Below the pieces are notes generated by a model. That model was not told the origin of the DNA. It did no database searches and worked only from the letters and a program-made list of their open reading frames with translations. This document shows, in pieces, positions 56,972 to 64,000 of a stretch of 64,000 nucleotides of DNA; position 1 is the first letter of the stretch; each line of letters begins with the position of its first letter. The translations under genes were made by a program, and so were the position numbers. The stretch is from an uncultured cyanobacterium. Lineage in GTDB: Bacteria > Cyanobacteriota > Cyanobacteriia > Cyanobacteriales > Nostocaceae. The stretch spans positions 61,990 through 125,989 of the forward strand of contig CAIVAU010000160.1 in the NCBI GenBank assembly GCA_903903925.1, written 5' to 3'.

Positions 56972-57238
56972 TCATCTATCACGGTCTTCTTGGATGAGAG
57001 TAGTACTATCGGGTAATCCGAAATCGGTAGGATTCACACGGCGACGAAGGCGCATTTCTGCCAAGGTTTCTGTGATAAATTTGGTTGTTTCGCTTTTAGC
57101 TTGCTGTATCTGGAGTGGCAAGGCTTGTTCTAGTATGGTGAGGACTTGGGCGCTAATTGAACGGTGCTGAGATGAGGCTAACTCTCGCAGCCGTTCATAC
57201 AAATCATCAGGTATATTTCGCACATAAAGGGTAGGCAT
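56972..57238 (-). CDS. CopG/FitA-like antitoxin, partner missing
   Basis: 88 residues: MPTLYVRNIPDDLYERLRELASSQHRSISAQVLTILEQAL is a ribbon-helix-helix DNA-binding domain as in FitA. The C-terminal helix would bind a PIN toxin. No FitB/VapC follows: the downstream sequence is the 39-bp element. Orphan antitoxin. Confidence 0.8.
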   Translation of the reverse strand: MPTLYVRNIPDDLYERLRELASSQHRSISAQVLTILEQALPLQIQQAKSETTKFITETLAEMRLRRRVNPTDFGLPDSTTLIQEDRDR

Positions 57239-57400
57239 CGCTCAATTTCTAAGCAAAACTTCCCATCATGCTAGCATAATGGCAGCAGATAGAGGTTGAG
57301 GCGGTGATCGTTTCCAGTGGATGCTCACACTGGTATCCACTACGCACCAAAGAGGAGTAGTGTTAATTGCGATTACTAAAATTGATCATCAAGGTTTCCT

Positions 57401-58417
57401 ATGTCCAACGACTCGAAAGCACCATCACCTGCACTATTTTTAAATACAGTCAAAGCTTACCAGCGCACAGCGGCAATTAGCGCTGCAATTGAACTTCAGA
57501 TTTTTACTACCATTAGTGAAGGAATTGAGTCCGTTGAATCACTGGCACAAAAATGCCAAACCTCCGAGCGAGGAATGCGAATTTTATGCGATTACTTAGT
57601 TATCATGGGCTTTCTAGCTAAGGAAGCCCAAAGCTATAGACTCACGCCGGATTCAGCTATGTTCTTGGATCGACGTAGCAAAGCTTACATCGGAGATGGA
57701 ATTGAGTTTTTATTGTCTCCCTTAATCACTCATGGGTTCAATGACCTTGCTGCTTCCGTTCGCCGGGGTGGAACTGTCATGTCCTCCGAAGGAACTCTAT
57801 CGCCCGAAAATCCAGTATGGGTAAAATTTGCTAAAACCATATCACCGATGATGGCAATGCCAGCACAATTAATTGCTCAAATGGTGAATGGTGATTCTCA
57901 ACAACCGATAAAAGTGCTGGATATTTCCGCAAGTCACGGTTTGTTTGGGATCGCTTTTGCTCAACAAAACCCTAGTGCTGAAATTTATGCGGTTGATTGG
58001 GCACCAGTTTTAGAAGTTGCTCAAGAAAACGCACAGGCAAAAGGTGTGGGCGATCGCTACCACACAATTTCAGGCAGCGCGTTTGAGGTAGATTATGGTA
58101 GTGATTATGACCTAGTTTTACTCCCAAATTTCTTGCATCACTTTGACACAGAGGCGTGTGAAAAGCTTTTAAGAAAAATTCATCACAGCTTGACTGTTGC
58201 TGGAAGAATCATCGTGTTTGCATTCATTCCCAACTCTGACCGGATTACACCATCTGATGCTGCTGCTTTCGCTTTAACAATGTTAGCGACAACACCAAGT
58301 GGTGATGCCTATACCTTTGCAGAATACGAACGTATGTTTAACAATGCAGGTTTTTCTCATTGCCAACTCCATTCACTTCCACCTACTGAAGATCAGGTAA
58401 TTATTGCAAGCTTTTAG
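57401..58417 (+). CDS. O-methyltransferase family protein
   Basis: 338 residues, N-terminal dimerisation winged helix (AAISAAIELQIFTTI) and Rossmann domain with LDISASHGLFGIAFAQQNP and YAVDWAP. Catalytic-type His in LLPNFLHHFD. Acts on a small aromatic or polyketide-like substrate; identity unknown. Intact source of the 58-bp fragment at 53332. Confidence 0.87.
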   Translation: MSNDSKAPSPALFLNTVKAYQRTAAISAAIELQIFTTISEGIESVESLAQKCQTSERGMRILCDYLVIMGFLAKEAQSYRLTPDSAMFLDRRSKAYIGDGIEFLLSPLITHGFNDLAASVRRGGTVMSSEGTLSPENPVWVKFAKTISPMMAMPAQLIAQMVNGDSQQPIKVLDISASHGLFGIAFAQQNPSAEIYAVDWAPVLEVAQENAQAKGVGDRYHTISGSAFEVDYGSDYDLVLLPNFLHHFDTEACEKLLRKIHHSLTVAGRIIVFAFIPNSDRITPSDAAAFALTMLATTPSGDAYTFAEYERMFNNAGFSHCQLHSLPPTEDQVIIASF

Positions 58418-58515
58418 CGCGAGGTGACACTCCTGATTGTTAGGGTTCTACACCGTTGGAACACTGGCAGGACTGTTTCCAATCGCTAATCCAAAGCATT
58501 GCTAAGATTTTATTG

Positions 58516-58656
58516 TCACAAAAAAAGTCGAGCAACATCTGTAATGTGATCGCCACCGTATCCAAGGGCGATCGCATCCAAATAAATATTGCGTTCTTTG
58601 GCAGAGCCTGGAAGGCAGGGCAAGACTTTTAGCGTAAATCCTAGACGGTTTAAATT
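58516..58656 (-). pseudogene. short remnant of an unidentified gene
   Basis: An uninterrupted frame reads RLGFTLKVLPCLPG and NIYLDAIALGYGGDHITDVARL, with no start; not recognised. Confidence 0.35.
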
Positions 58657-58669
58657 TTAGAAATATTTT

Positions 58670-59035
58670 TTATGTAGATTGTTTTGTACGATATCCTTGG
58701 TCTGGATGAGTTGGTTTGTCAGAGTATCGTAATTCCAGTTGACCTGTTTTTTGCATCTTGCTAAGGTAGCCAAGCCGTAGCGTATTATGGGAGCGACCCA
58801 ACAGTTCTTGAAGCTGTTTATGGTTCAAAAACCTGCCTTGACAGAGTTTGAGAATCGTTGTCTCCAGCACCTCAGTTGACACCTTACCCTTATTTCTGAC
58901 AGCAGCAGCAATTGCTTTTAGTGATTCCCAATCATCGGAGCTTAACTCCAAATCATCGGAGCTTGGCTCCAAATCATCGGAGCTTGGCTCCAAATCATCG
59001 GAGGTCATTTCATTTAGTGTTAGTTCTGAGAACAA
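58670..59035 (-). CDS. C-terminal fragment of a larger protein with SSDDLEP repeats
   Basis: 121 residues. TILKLCQGRFLNHKQLQELLGRSHNTLRLGYLSKMQKTGQLELRY is a winged-helix tail I associate with Schlafen/AlbA-type ATP-binding proteins of cyanobacteria. Upstream the frame stays open to a TAA near 59113. The start is TTG at 59035. Residues about 12-38 carry three to four SSDDLEP units (21-bp DNA repeat at 58930-59002). Probably a truncated gene. Confidence 0.5.
   Translation of the reverse strand: MFSELTLNEMTSDDLEPSSDDLEPSSDDLELSSDDWESLKAIAAAVRNKGKVSTEVLETTILKLCQGRFLNHKQLQELLGRSHNTLRLGYLSKMQKTGQLELRYSDKPTHPDQGYRTKQST
58930..59002. repeat. 21-bp tandem repeat inside the 58.7-kb gene
   Basis: Three copies and a half of AATCATCGGAGCTTGGCTCC-type unit, in frame, encoding DDLEPSS. 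Confidence 0.9.
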
Positions 59036-59129
59036 ATCTTCTGGACTGGTTTGTTCTGCTAACCTAGAGCTTTGAGCAACCAGATCAACTTCAACAGATG
59101 GTGGCTCGGCTTATGAATGTTTTAGAAAA

Positions 59130-59214
59130 CGGAGAGGGTGAGATTCGAACTCACGGATACTTTCGCATCACTCGATTTCAAGTCGAGCGCATTCGACCAC
59201 TCTGCCACCTCTCC
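59130..59214 (-). tRNA. trnS-UGA: tRNA-Ser (anticodon UGA)
   Basis: Acceptor stem GGAGAGG/CCTCTCC with discriminator G, D-arm GTGGCAGAGTGGTCGAATGC, anticodon stem CTCGA/TCGAG with loop CTTGAAA (anticodon TGA), a class II variable arm (TGATGCGAAAGTATC) and T-arm GTGAGTTCGAATCTCAC. No CCA encoded. Confidence 0.93.
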
Positions 59215-59275
59215 AATTCATTTGTCAGCGGTCAAATAAAAGCACGCTGACCGAGTATATAGTATATCACATCCT

Positions 59276-60205
59276 TTACGCAGTTTGCACTACTTTATCG
59301 GATTGTTGATACAAAATTTCCTCAGATGTAACTGTGAAATCCTTGCCTACCCAAATGAGGGAGACTTGGGAGATCGCATCCCCTTCCATGAGAACAATTG
59401 AGAAGCTACGCCGCTTCTCTTTGCCATCTTTCACAATCCTTGGCACACTTGCTGCATTTAAGTAGATTGTACCCTCTGGATTTCTAAAAATTCGCTTCCT
59501 CTGTATCTTCTTGGTGTGTCGTAGGCTATGGTGCATATGACCAAAGGCAACGAGGGGAATGGTTTTACCAGCAGTGAGAGTCCGAGAAATCGCCTCGGCA
59601 AAGTCTGGATCGCCAAAGTCTCCACCAAGTGGAATCCAGTCTCTGCCACAGGGGTCTTCAGGACGATCGCCTAACCCAGTAGGTCCATTATGACCCAAAA
59701 AGATAATTGTCTGGTAAGCTGCACTGTTGGCGGCTGCTAAGATCCGGGCTGTAGACTCATCAAAACTCCTCACCCCAAACCTATTCTCGTAGAAATCGGC
59801 ATATTTCCACTCTGATCCACCCCAACTAAAGGGACGACCTCCGACAACCGTTAAATTAAAATCAGGAAAATCGAGTTTACCATAACCTACATGAGTTTCA
59901 CCCAATAAATCCAGTTGTTCTTCTACCCAGTCTTCTTTAGTGCGATCGTATGGGCACTTCTTCCGTCCCCACTCGGTGGCAGTATACCAAGCATCATGGT
60001 TGCCTAACACCGAAGATGAGGGAATGTCGAGGGATGCGATCGCTCTGACCACTTCCACCGACTCATTCCCAAAATCCCCCACAAACAGCACTAAATCAAC
60101 GCCCAGATGCTTGAGTGCAATGCCATCTTCTTCTTCCCACTGGTCGTGAACATCTCCTACTACAGCAATTTTCAATGTTTTTGAGTTCGTTTTCTGACTG
60201 GCCAT
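59276..60205 (-). CDS. calcineurin-like phosphoesterase (TIGR04168 family)
   Basis: 309 residues. Metallophosphoesterase motifs AVVGDVHDQWEEED, FVGDFGNESVE, VLGNHDAWYT and AFGHMHHSLRHT are complete. Cyanobacterial family of unknown substrate. Stop lies 62 bp from the tRNA-Ser gene. A decayed copy of its C-terminus is at 46723-46785. Confidence 0.92.
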   Translation of the reverse strand: MASQKTNSKTLKIAVVGDVHDQWEEEDGIALKHLGVDLVLFVGDFGNESVEVVRAIASLDIPSSSVLGNHDAWYTATEWGRKKCPYDRTKEDWVEEQLDLLGETHVGYGKLDFPDFNLTVVGGRPFSWGGSEWKYADFYENRFGVRSFDESTARILAAANSAAYQTIIFLGHNGPTGLGDRPEDPCGRDWIPLGGDFGDPDFAEAISRTLTAGKTIPLVAFGHMHHSLRHTKKIQRKRIFRNPEGTIYLNAASVPRIVKDGKEKRRSFSIVLMEGDAISQVSLIWVGKDFTVTSEEILYQQSDKVVQTA

Positions 60206-60500
60206 GCCACTTTCCTAGCATATATGTTTCCAGCATAGGAAACTCCGGGGGATTTTGACACCAATCAGGTTAGAGACTTCCAAATTGGAGAGGGGGGAGT
60301 GTGGGAGGTGTGGGAGGTGTGGGATGTAGAGAAGGGGAAAAAGGTGAAAAAGACGTTACTCCCTTATCTTCCCCATCTCCCCTCTCCCCTCTCTCCCCAC
60401 ACTCTCCCCTAAGGGAGGATGACCCCCCACCTATTTTTGGTAGAAACTACTATAATTGAATGCACAAGGTAATAATTTACAATTATACGCAACCTCTACT

Positions 60501-61475
60501 GTGTTTACAACTACACTTGTTCAACGAGACAAAACCAGCCTGGATCATCTACCACTAGATTTATTCACAGCGATTGAGAGTCTCAAAAAAGAACTCAACG
60601 CCGTTATCCTGGCGCATTACTATCAAGAGCCTGATATTCAGGACATCGCAGATTGTATTGGGGATTCACTACAACTAGCAAAAGCAGCAGCTAACACCAA
60701 TGCAGACGTGATCGTCTTTGCTGGTGTCCACTTTATGGCAGAGACGGCAAAGATTCTCAATCCTGACAAATTGGTTCTTTTACCAGATTTAAATGCTGGT
60801 TGTTCTTTAGCCGACACCTGTCCACCAAAAGAGTTTGCAGCTTTTAAGTCAGCACACCCAAATCATCTGGTGATTTCTTACATCAACTGCTCTGCTGAAA
60901 TTAAGGCAATGAGCGATATTATTTGCACTAGTTCCAACGCTGTCAAAATTGTGGAGAGCCTCCCACAGGATCAGCAAATTATTTTTGCCCCTGATCGCAA
61001 TTTGGGACGGTATGTCATGGAAAAGACTGGACGAGATTTGGTGCTATGGCAAGGGAGTTGTGTTGTCCACGAAACTTTTTCCGAAAAGAAAATTGCACAG
61101 TTAAAAATTGCATATCCAGAGGCTGAGGCGATCGCCCACCCGGAATGTGAAACTTCAGTATTGCGCCACGCGAGTTTCATTGGCTCTACAGCCGCTTTAC
61201 TCAAGTATTGTCAAGAAAGCCCCACCAAGGAATTTATTGTTGCTACAGAGCCAGGAATCATTCACCAAATGCAAAAACAAGCACCGCACAAGCACTTTAT
61301 TCCTGCACCACCATTGAATAATTGTGCTTGTAACGAGTGTCCTTTTATGCGGTTAAATACTCTAGAAAAGCTCTACTGGGCAATGAAAAATCGCACTCCC
61401 GAAATCACTATGTCAGAGGATATTCGCCTAGCTGCCCTGCAACCAATTCAAAGGATGTTAGAGATGAGTGCTTAA
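60501..61475 (+). CDS. nadA: quinolinate synthase A
   Basis: Condenses iminoaspartate with DHAP in NAD synthesis, with a [4Fe-4S] cluster. About 325 residues from GTG 60501; the frame opens at TTG 60456 but the family starts near [33 protein letters not shown] cluster cysteine, [11 protein letters not shown] and [11 protein letters not shown] are the active-site and cluster ligands. The last 68 bp overlap the 3' end of the convergent gene. Confidence 0.93.
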   Translation: MFTTTLVQRDKTSLDHLPLDLFTAIESLKKELNAVILAHYYQEPDIQDIADCIGDSLQLAKAAANTNADVIVFAGVHFMAETAKILNPDKLVLLPDLNAGCSLADTCPPKEFAAFKSAHPNHLVISYINCSAEIKAMSDIICTSSNAVKIVESLPQDQQIIFAPDRNLGRYVMEKTGRDLVLWQGSCVVHETFSEKKIAQLKIAYPEAEAIAHPECETSVLRHASFIGSTAALLKYCQESPTKEFIVATEPGIIHQMQKQAPHKHFIPAPPLNNCACNECPFMRLNTLEKLYWAMKNRTPEITMSEDIRLAALQPIQRMLEMSA

Positions 61476-62343
61476 ATAGAGATGGAGTTTTTTTTGCTTC
61501 TTGTTCAGCAGCTTCTCTATATTTCCTATATAGTCTAGTGCGAATCTGAGCTTCCTGATAGCGGCTATGGCTTGGTGGCACGGTATTCATCAACTCTGAT
61601 GCCCGTTGCCACCTAGCAGCTAAATCCAACCACTGAGCTGATGTTTTGGCTGTTTTACCAGATGCGGAAGCGTAGTTGGCAACTCTCACTGCCGCTGCAA
61701 ACGGATCTTCTAATAATGAGGAAGAACTTTGGTTAGGAGCGACAGATTCTGGCTTTTCTGGTTGAATTGGGTTTTTCAGTTTACCCCCTAGCAATACATA
61801 AATTGTTCCAAAAAGCAATAGTAAAACAACGCAGAAAGTAGATACTTGTAACATACTTTGCCAAGAGGAAATTCTTACTTTATTCGTGTTCGTAAACAGA
61901 GAAAAAGTAGAGGAGCCAGATTTAGGTAAATTTGACTTTCCTGGCTCCGTTTTGTGCTCTCTGATATCTGTAATAAGTTGTTGAAAAACATTAGGTTTGG
62001 CTAATGCAATTTCCTGTGACCATAGCAATTGATTCTCTGACTCACGAGTAATTTCCTCTAACCACAGTAATTGCTGCTCTCGAACAATTCGACTGTTGAT
62101 ATTAACTCGCCGAACATTGCGCGGTCCTATTGACTCAAGAATCTGCTGGATTTGCTTCACTAGGCTCGATTGCTCAAGTTTATCTACTGTACTAGCCTCA
62201 CAAAGAATTTGTAAGACACCATTGGCAAAAATAGCTCTAGTTCTAACACCATAATTAGCTAGCCTTTCATTCAATATTTGAATAATCGCAGCAACGCTAC
62301 CTTGGTGAGCTTGCCAAGCGATGTCGTTTATTCGATCTACCAT
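61408..62343 (-). CDS. membrane protein of unknown function
   Basis: 311 residues. Residues about 1-110 include repeating beta-alpha [31 protein letters not shown]...[13 protein letters not shown], then a single transmembrane helix about 163-187 ([22 protein letters not shown]), and a helical C-terminal domain ([33 protein letters not shown]). No family name assigned. Overlaps the end of nadA by 68 bp. Confidence 0.75.
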   Translation of the reverse strand: MVDRINDIAWQAHQGSVAAIIQILNERLANYGVRTRAIFANGVLQILCEASTVDKLEQSSLVKQIQQILESIGPRNVRRVNINSRIVREQQLLWLEEITRESENQLLWSQEIALAKPNVFQQLITDIREHKTEPGKSNLPKSGSSTFSLFTNTNKVRISSWQSMLQVSTFCVVLLLLFGTIYVLLGGKLKNPIQPEKPESVAPNQSSSSLLEDPFAAAVRVANYASASGKTAKTSAQWLDLAARWQRASELMNTVPPSHSRYQEAQIRTRLYRKYREAAEQEAKKTPSLFKHSSLTSFELVAGQLGEYPLT

Positions 62344-63146
62344 CTGTGGACTAGTAATAGCTTTTCAACCCTGAATTTTCAACAGACCAATAAATTTACA
62401 GCTTTCGTTCGATGAAAGCCTCGTTTTCGATTGTATGAGTAAAAATATGACCTTGCCAAATGAAATCCTCAAATCAAGCCTCCTCCTAGGTTTGTGAAGA
62501 AGGCTATACTTAGTTTTATCTTCAAATACCAACTGAGTCCTACCTCTAACTCACCAGTGAAGGCGGGTTAACACAACTACTATACTGAATAAACACACAA
62601 GTTAAATTCCAGTATATCACTTGTAGGTGATCAAGCGATACACAGGCGGTCATAAAAGTTAGCCAAATCTTTGATACCGCAGGATTTATGTTTAATCAAC
62701 CCAAGCTACAAGCTCATGAATCGAAACTTTGTTTTTACTATAGGACTCGTACTTAATTTTTGACCGACACGTAGGGTGGGTAGTGCCTACCAAAACTTGG
62801 ATGTAGTCAGCAAAATACATAACTGTCGGTAGTGGAGTTAGTATTGCAGCGATCGCGACTACAATAGTCACAATGGTTACTGCTGGAGCTAGTTTTGAAG
62901 CAATATCAGCAGCACTTGGAAGTCACATAACTGTAGTTACCAATTTCCTAGGAATACTTACTCAATTGGTGTCTTCTATTTCTAGTATTTTGGGATGCTA
63001 GTAGAAATTAGAGACAAGATTGGTGGTACAGAGTAAGGTGAGCGGTTGTAGGTTGGATTGAACGAAGTGAAGCCCAACAAATAGAGGCTTCTGTTATGTT
63101 GCACTTTGCTTAACCAACTTATAATATCATTGATAACTTTGAGTCC
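62344..63146. other. gene-poor region of about 800 bp
   Basis: No confident gene. Contains a GTAGGGTGGGTAGTGCCTACC repeat-type segment (62773-62791), a hydrophobic short frame at 62873-63001, and a GTAGGTTGGATTGAACGAAG-type repeat (63047-63080). A short ATG frame at 62716 is quickly closed. Confidence 0.5.
62873..63001 (+). CDS. possible small hydrophobic peptide
   Basis: 42 codons from ATG 62873, hydrophobic with a repeated Ser/Ile pattern, ending SSISSILGC. The frame is open from 62807 but has no other start. No ribosome-binding site. It may be chance or a remnant. Confidence 0.25.
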   Translation: MVTAGASFEAISAALGSHITVVTNFLGILTQLVSSISSILGC

Positions 63147-63797
63147 CTAACTATCTTCACTCAAAAACTTTTCAAACTCGCGTACAGCAACGCTTGATCC
63201 AACCTGCCAGCTTCGATTAACATATTGTGGTATGAGTTTTTTCAAATCAAAATCAGGAAAACTATAACTATTTTGGCTATCCTGATATTTTTGACCATCG
63301 AAATGATAGATAAGCAAATTACTCTGGCGATAAATCCAGAGTTCTGTGGGGGCGATCGCTTGATAATCTTCCGCTTTGGTAGTAGAGGTCAGGTCAACTT
63401 CAATCACCAAATCAGGAGGTGGATCAACTTCAAAATCAATGCGTTCCTTTCCTAAAATACGCTCTCGATTTTGAATATAGAAACAGTAGTCTGGTTCTAC
63501 TCCCTGTTGATTTACTTTTTTTAGAGTAATTGGTGTGAATGCCTCCCAGTCTTTACCTTGATGTCGGAGCAAAGCCTTCACCAAGTCTGCTAATATATCA
63601 GTATTTTTGCCATGGCCCGGCAAAGGTGACATAATTCTAATTTCTTGCGTAACGCTGCTATATCTAATTTTCAGTGCCGCTTTCTCCTGCCGACAAGCAA
63701 GCAAATCTTCATAGTCATCCCAAGTTCTAAATCGCAGGATTAACTCATCTCCTGGAGCAAGGTCTATTGTGTCTTTGGTGATGGTCGGTAATGTCAT
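63147..63797 (-). CDS. Uma2-family endonuclease-like protein
   Basis: 216 residues of the PD-(D/E)XK-like Uma2 family widely expanded in cyanobacteria. VEPDYCFYI and PPDLVIEVDLTST carry the likely acidic residues. Role unknown; several members are thought to be mobile-element or plant-pathogen related, but that is not testable here. Confidence 0.87.
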   Translation of the reverse strand: MTLPTITKDTIDLAPGDELILRFRTWDDYEDLLACRQEKAALKIRYSSVTQEIRIMSPLPGHGKNTDILADLVKALLRHQGKDWEAFTPITLKKVNQQGVEPDYCFYIQNRERILGKERIDFEVDPPPDLVIEVDLTSTTKAEDYQAIAPTELWIYRQSNLLIYHFDGQKYQDSQNSYSFPDFDLKKLIPQYVNRSWQVGSSVAVREFEKFLSEDS

Positions 63798-63868
63798 GAA
63801 ATAAGTCTACCGCATAATACTTGTGTTTCCTACCCTGATTCTAGGTCATGCTTAAAGTACATAGAAGC

Positions 63869-63901
63869 AAAAGCCCCCTTCTAGTACAGAAGGGGGCTTT
63901 T
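63869..63901 (-). terminator. rho-independent terminator of the rRNA operon
   Basis: AAAAGCCCCCTTCT pairs with AGAAGGGGGCTTTT. It follows the 5S gene in the minus direction and ends in a T-rich tract. It may also act for the Uma2 gene. Confidence 0.85.
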
Positions 63902-63914
63902 GTTTGACATAAAT

Positions 63915-64000
63915 TACCTGGCATCGAGCTATTTTTGCAGGAAGCTACCCTCCAACTATCGTCGCCGCAACAGCGTTTCACCTCTGAGTTCGGGATGGGA
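63915..64000 (-). rRNA. rrf: 5S ribosomal RNA, 3' part
   Basis: On the minus strand it begins TCCCATCCCGAACTCAGAGG and ends GCTCGATGCCAGGT, matching the 3' two-thirds of cyanobacterial 5S rRNA. The 5' part and the 23S and 16S genes lie beyond the right edge. Confidence 0.92.

Noticed and set aside
56826..57170. Plus-strand frame over the FitA-like antitoxin
   Set aside because: Antisense to a convincing ribbon-helix-helix gene, and it begins in AT-rich leader sequence.

Overview
The window is from a filamentous, probably heterocyst-forming cyanobacterium (Nostocales-like). The evidence is allophycocyanin-B (apcD), a Mo-dependent nitrogenase C-terminal-domain protein, cyanobacterial groESL with CIRCE and a K-box-like site, rppA/rppB, many GCGATCGC (HIP1) octamers, and abundant heptamer tandem repeats (CCCCATG, CCCCAGT, TAACTCC, ATTATGA, GTTAGTT). 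No species is named from sequence alone.

0-12 kb is housekeeping: apt, a lone DppB-type permease, purF and purL, an orphan nucleotidyltransferase with a damaged active site, apcD, rlmD, an RsbW-like anti-sigma kinase and asnS. 12-16 kb is the chaperone locus: a LuxR-type response regulator, a frameshifted 2Fe-2S ferredoxin pseudogene, and groES-groEL with a clear terminator, followed by a short polymorphic-toxin tip and immunity-like protein. 16-24 kb is accessory and decayed: coiled-coil membrane protein, methyltransferases, a radical SAM enzyme, hicB with an interrupted hicA, a truncated PIN toxin with its antitoxin, a Trypco1 gene followed by a trypsin-like protease stub, and several MITE-like repeats.

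24-44 kb is mostly core: a receiver/histidine-kinase hybrid, aldehyde dehydrogenase, rpmF (too short for most ORF calls), a caspase-fold protein without its catalytic dyad, rnj, dapA and asd, then divergently tig-clpP-clpX-hydrolase. The ClpP here lacks the catalytic serine. A GntR regulator, a dienelactone hydrolase and an S1-domain protein follow.

44-59 kb is a defence-like island: a NERD-domain helicase; a divergent three-gene operon (unknown small protein, PIN-nuclease/winged-helix protein, AAA-type ATPase); a VapBC-type pair; and a doubly broken restriction-modification pair. Two 75-bp near-identical direct repeats lie on either side of the three-gene operon plus vapBC. Remnants of genes found intact further right (O-methyltransferase, TIGR04168 phosphoesterase) also lie in the island. 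rppA/rppB, an SsuC-type permease and an O-methyltransferase sit between the island and a tRNA-Ser(UGA).

59-64 kb returns to core: TIGR04168 phosphoesterase, nadA, a membrane protein overlapping the nadA 3' end, an Uma2-family protein, and the 3' part of a 5S rRNA gene on the minus strand, so an rRNA operon continues past the right edge. The best candidate for an undescribed system is the three-gene PIN/ATPase operon at 46.8-50.5 kb.
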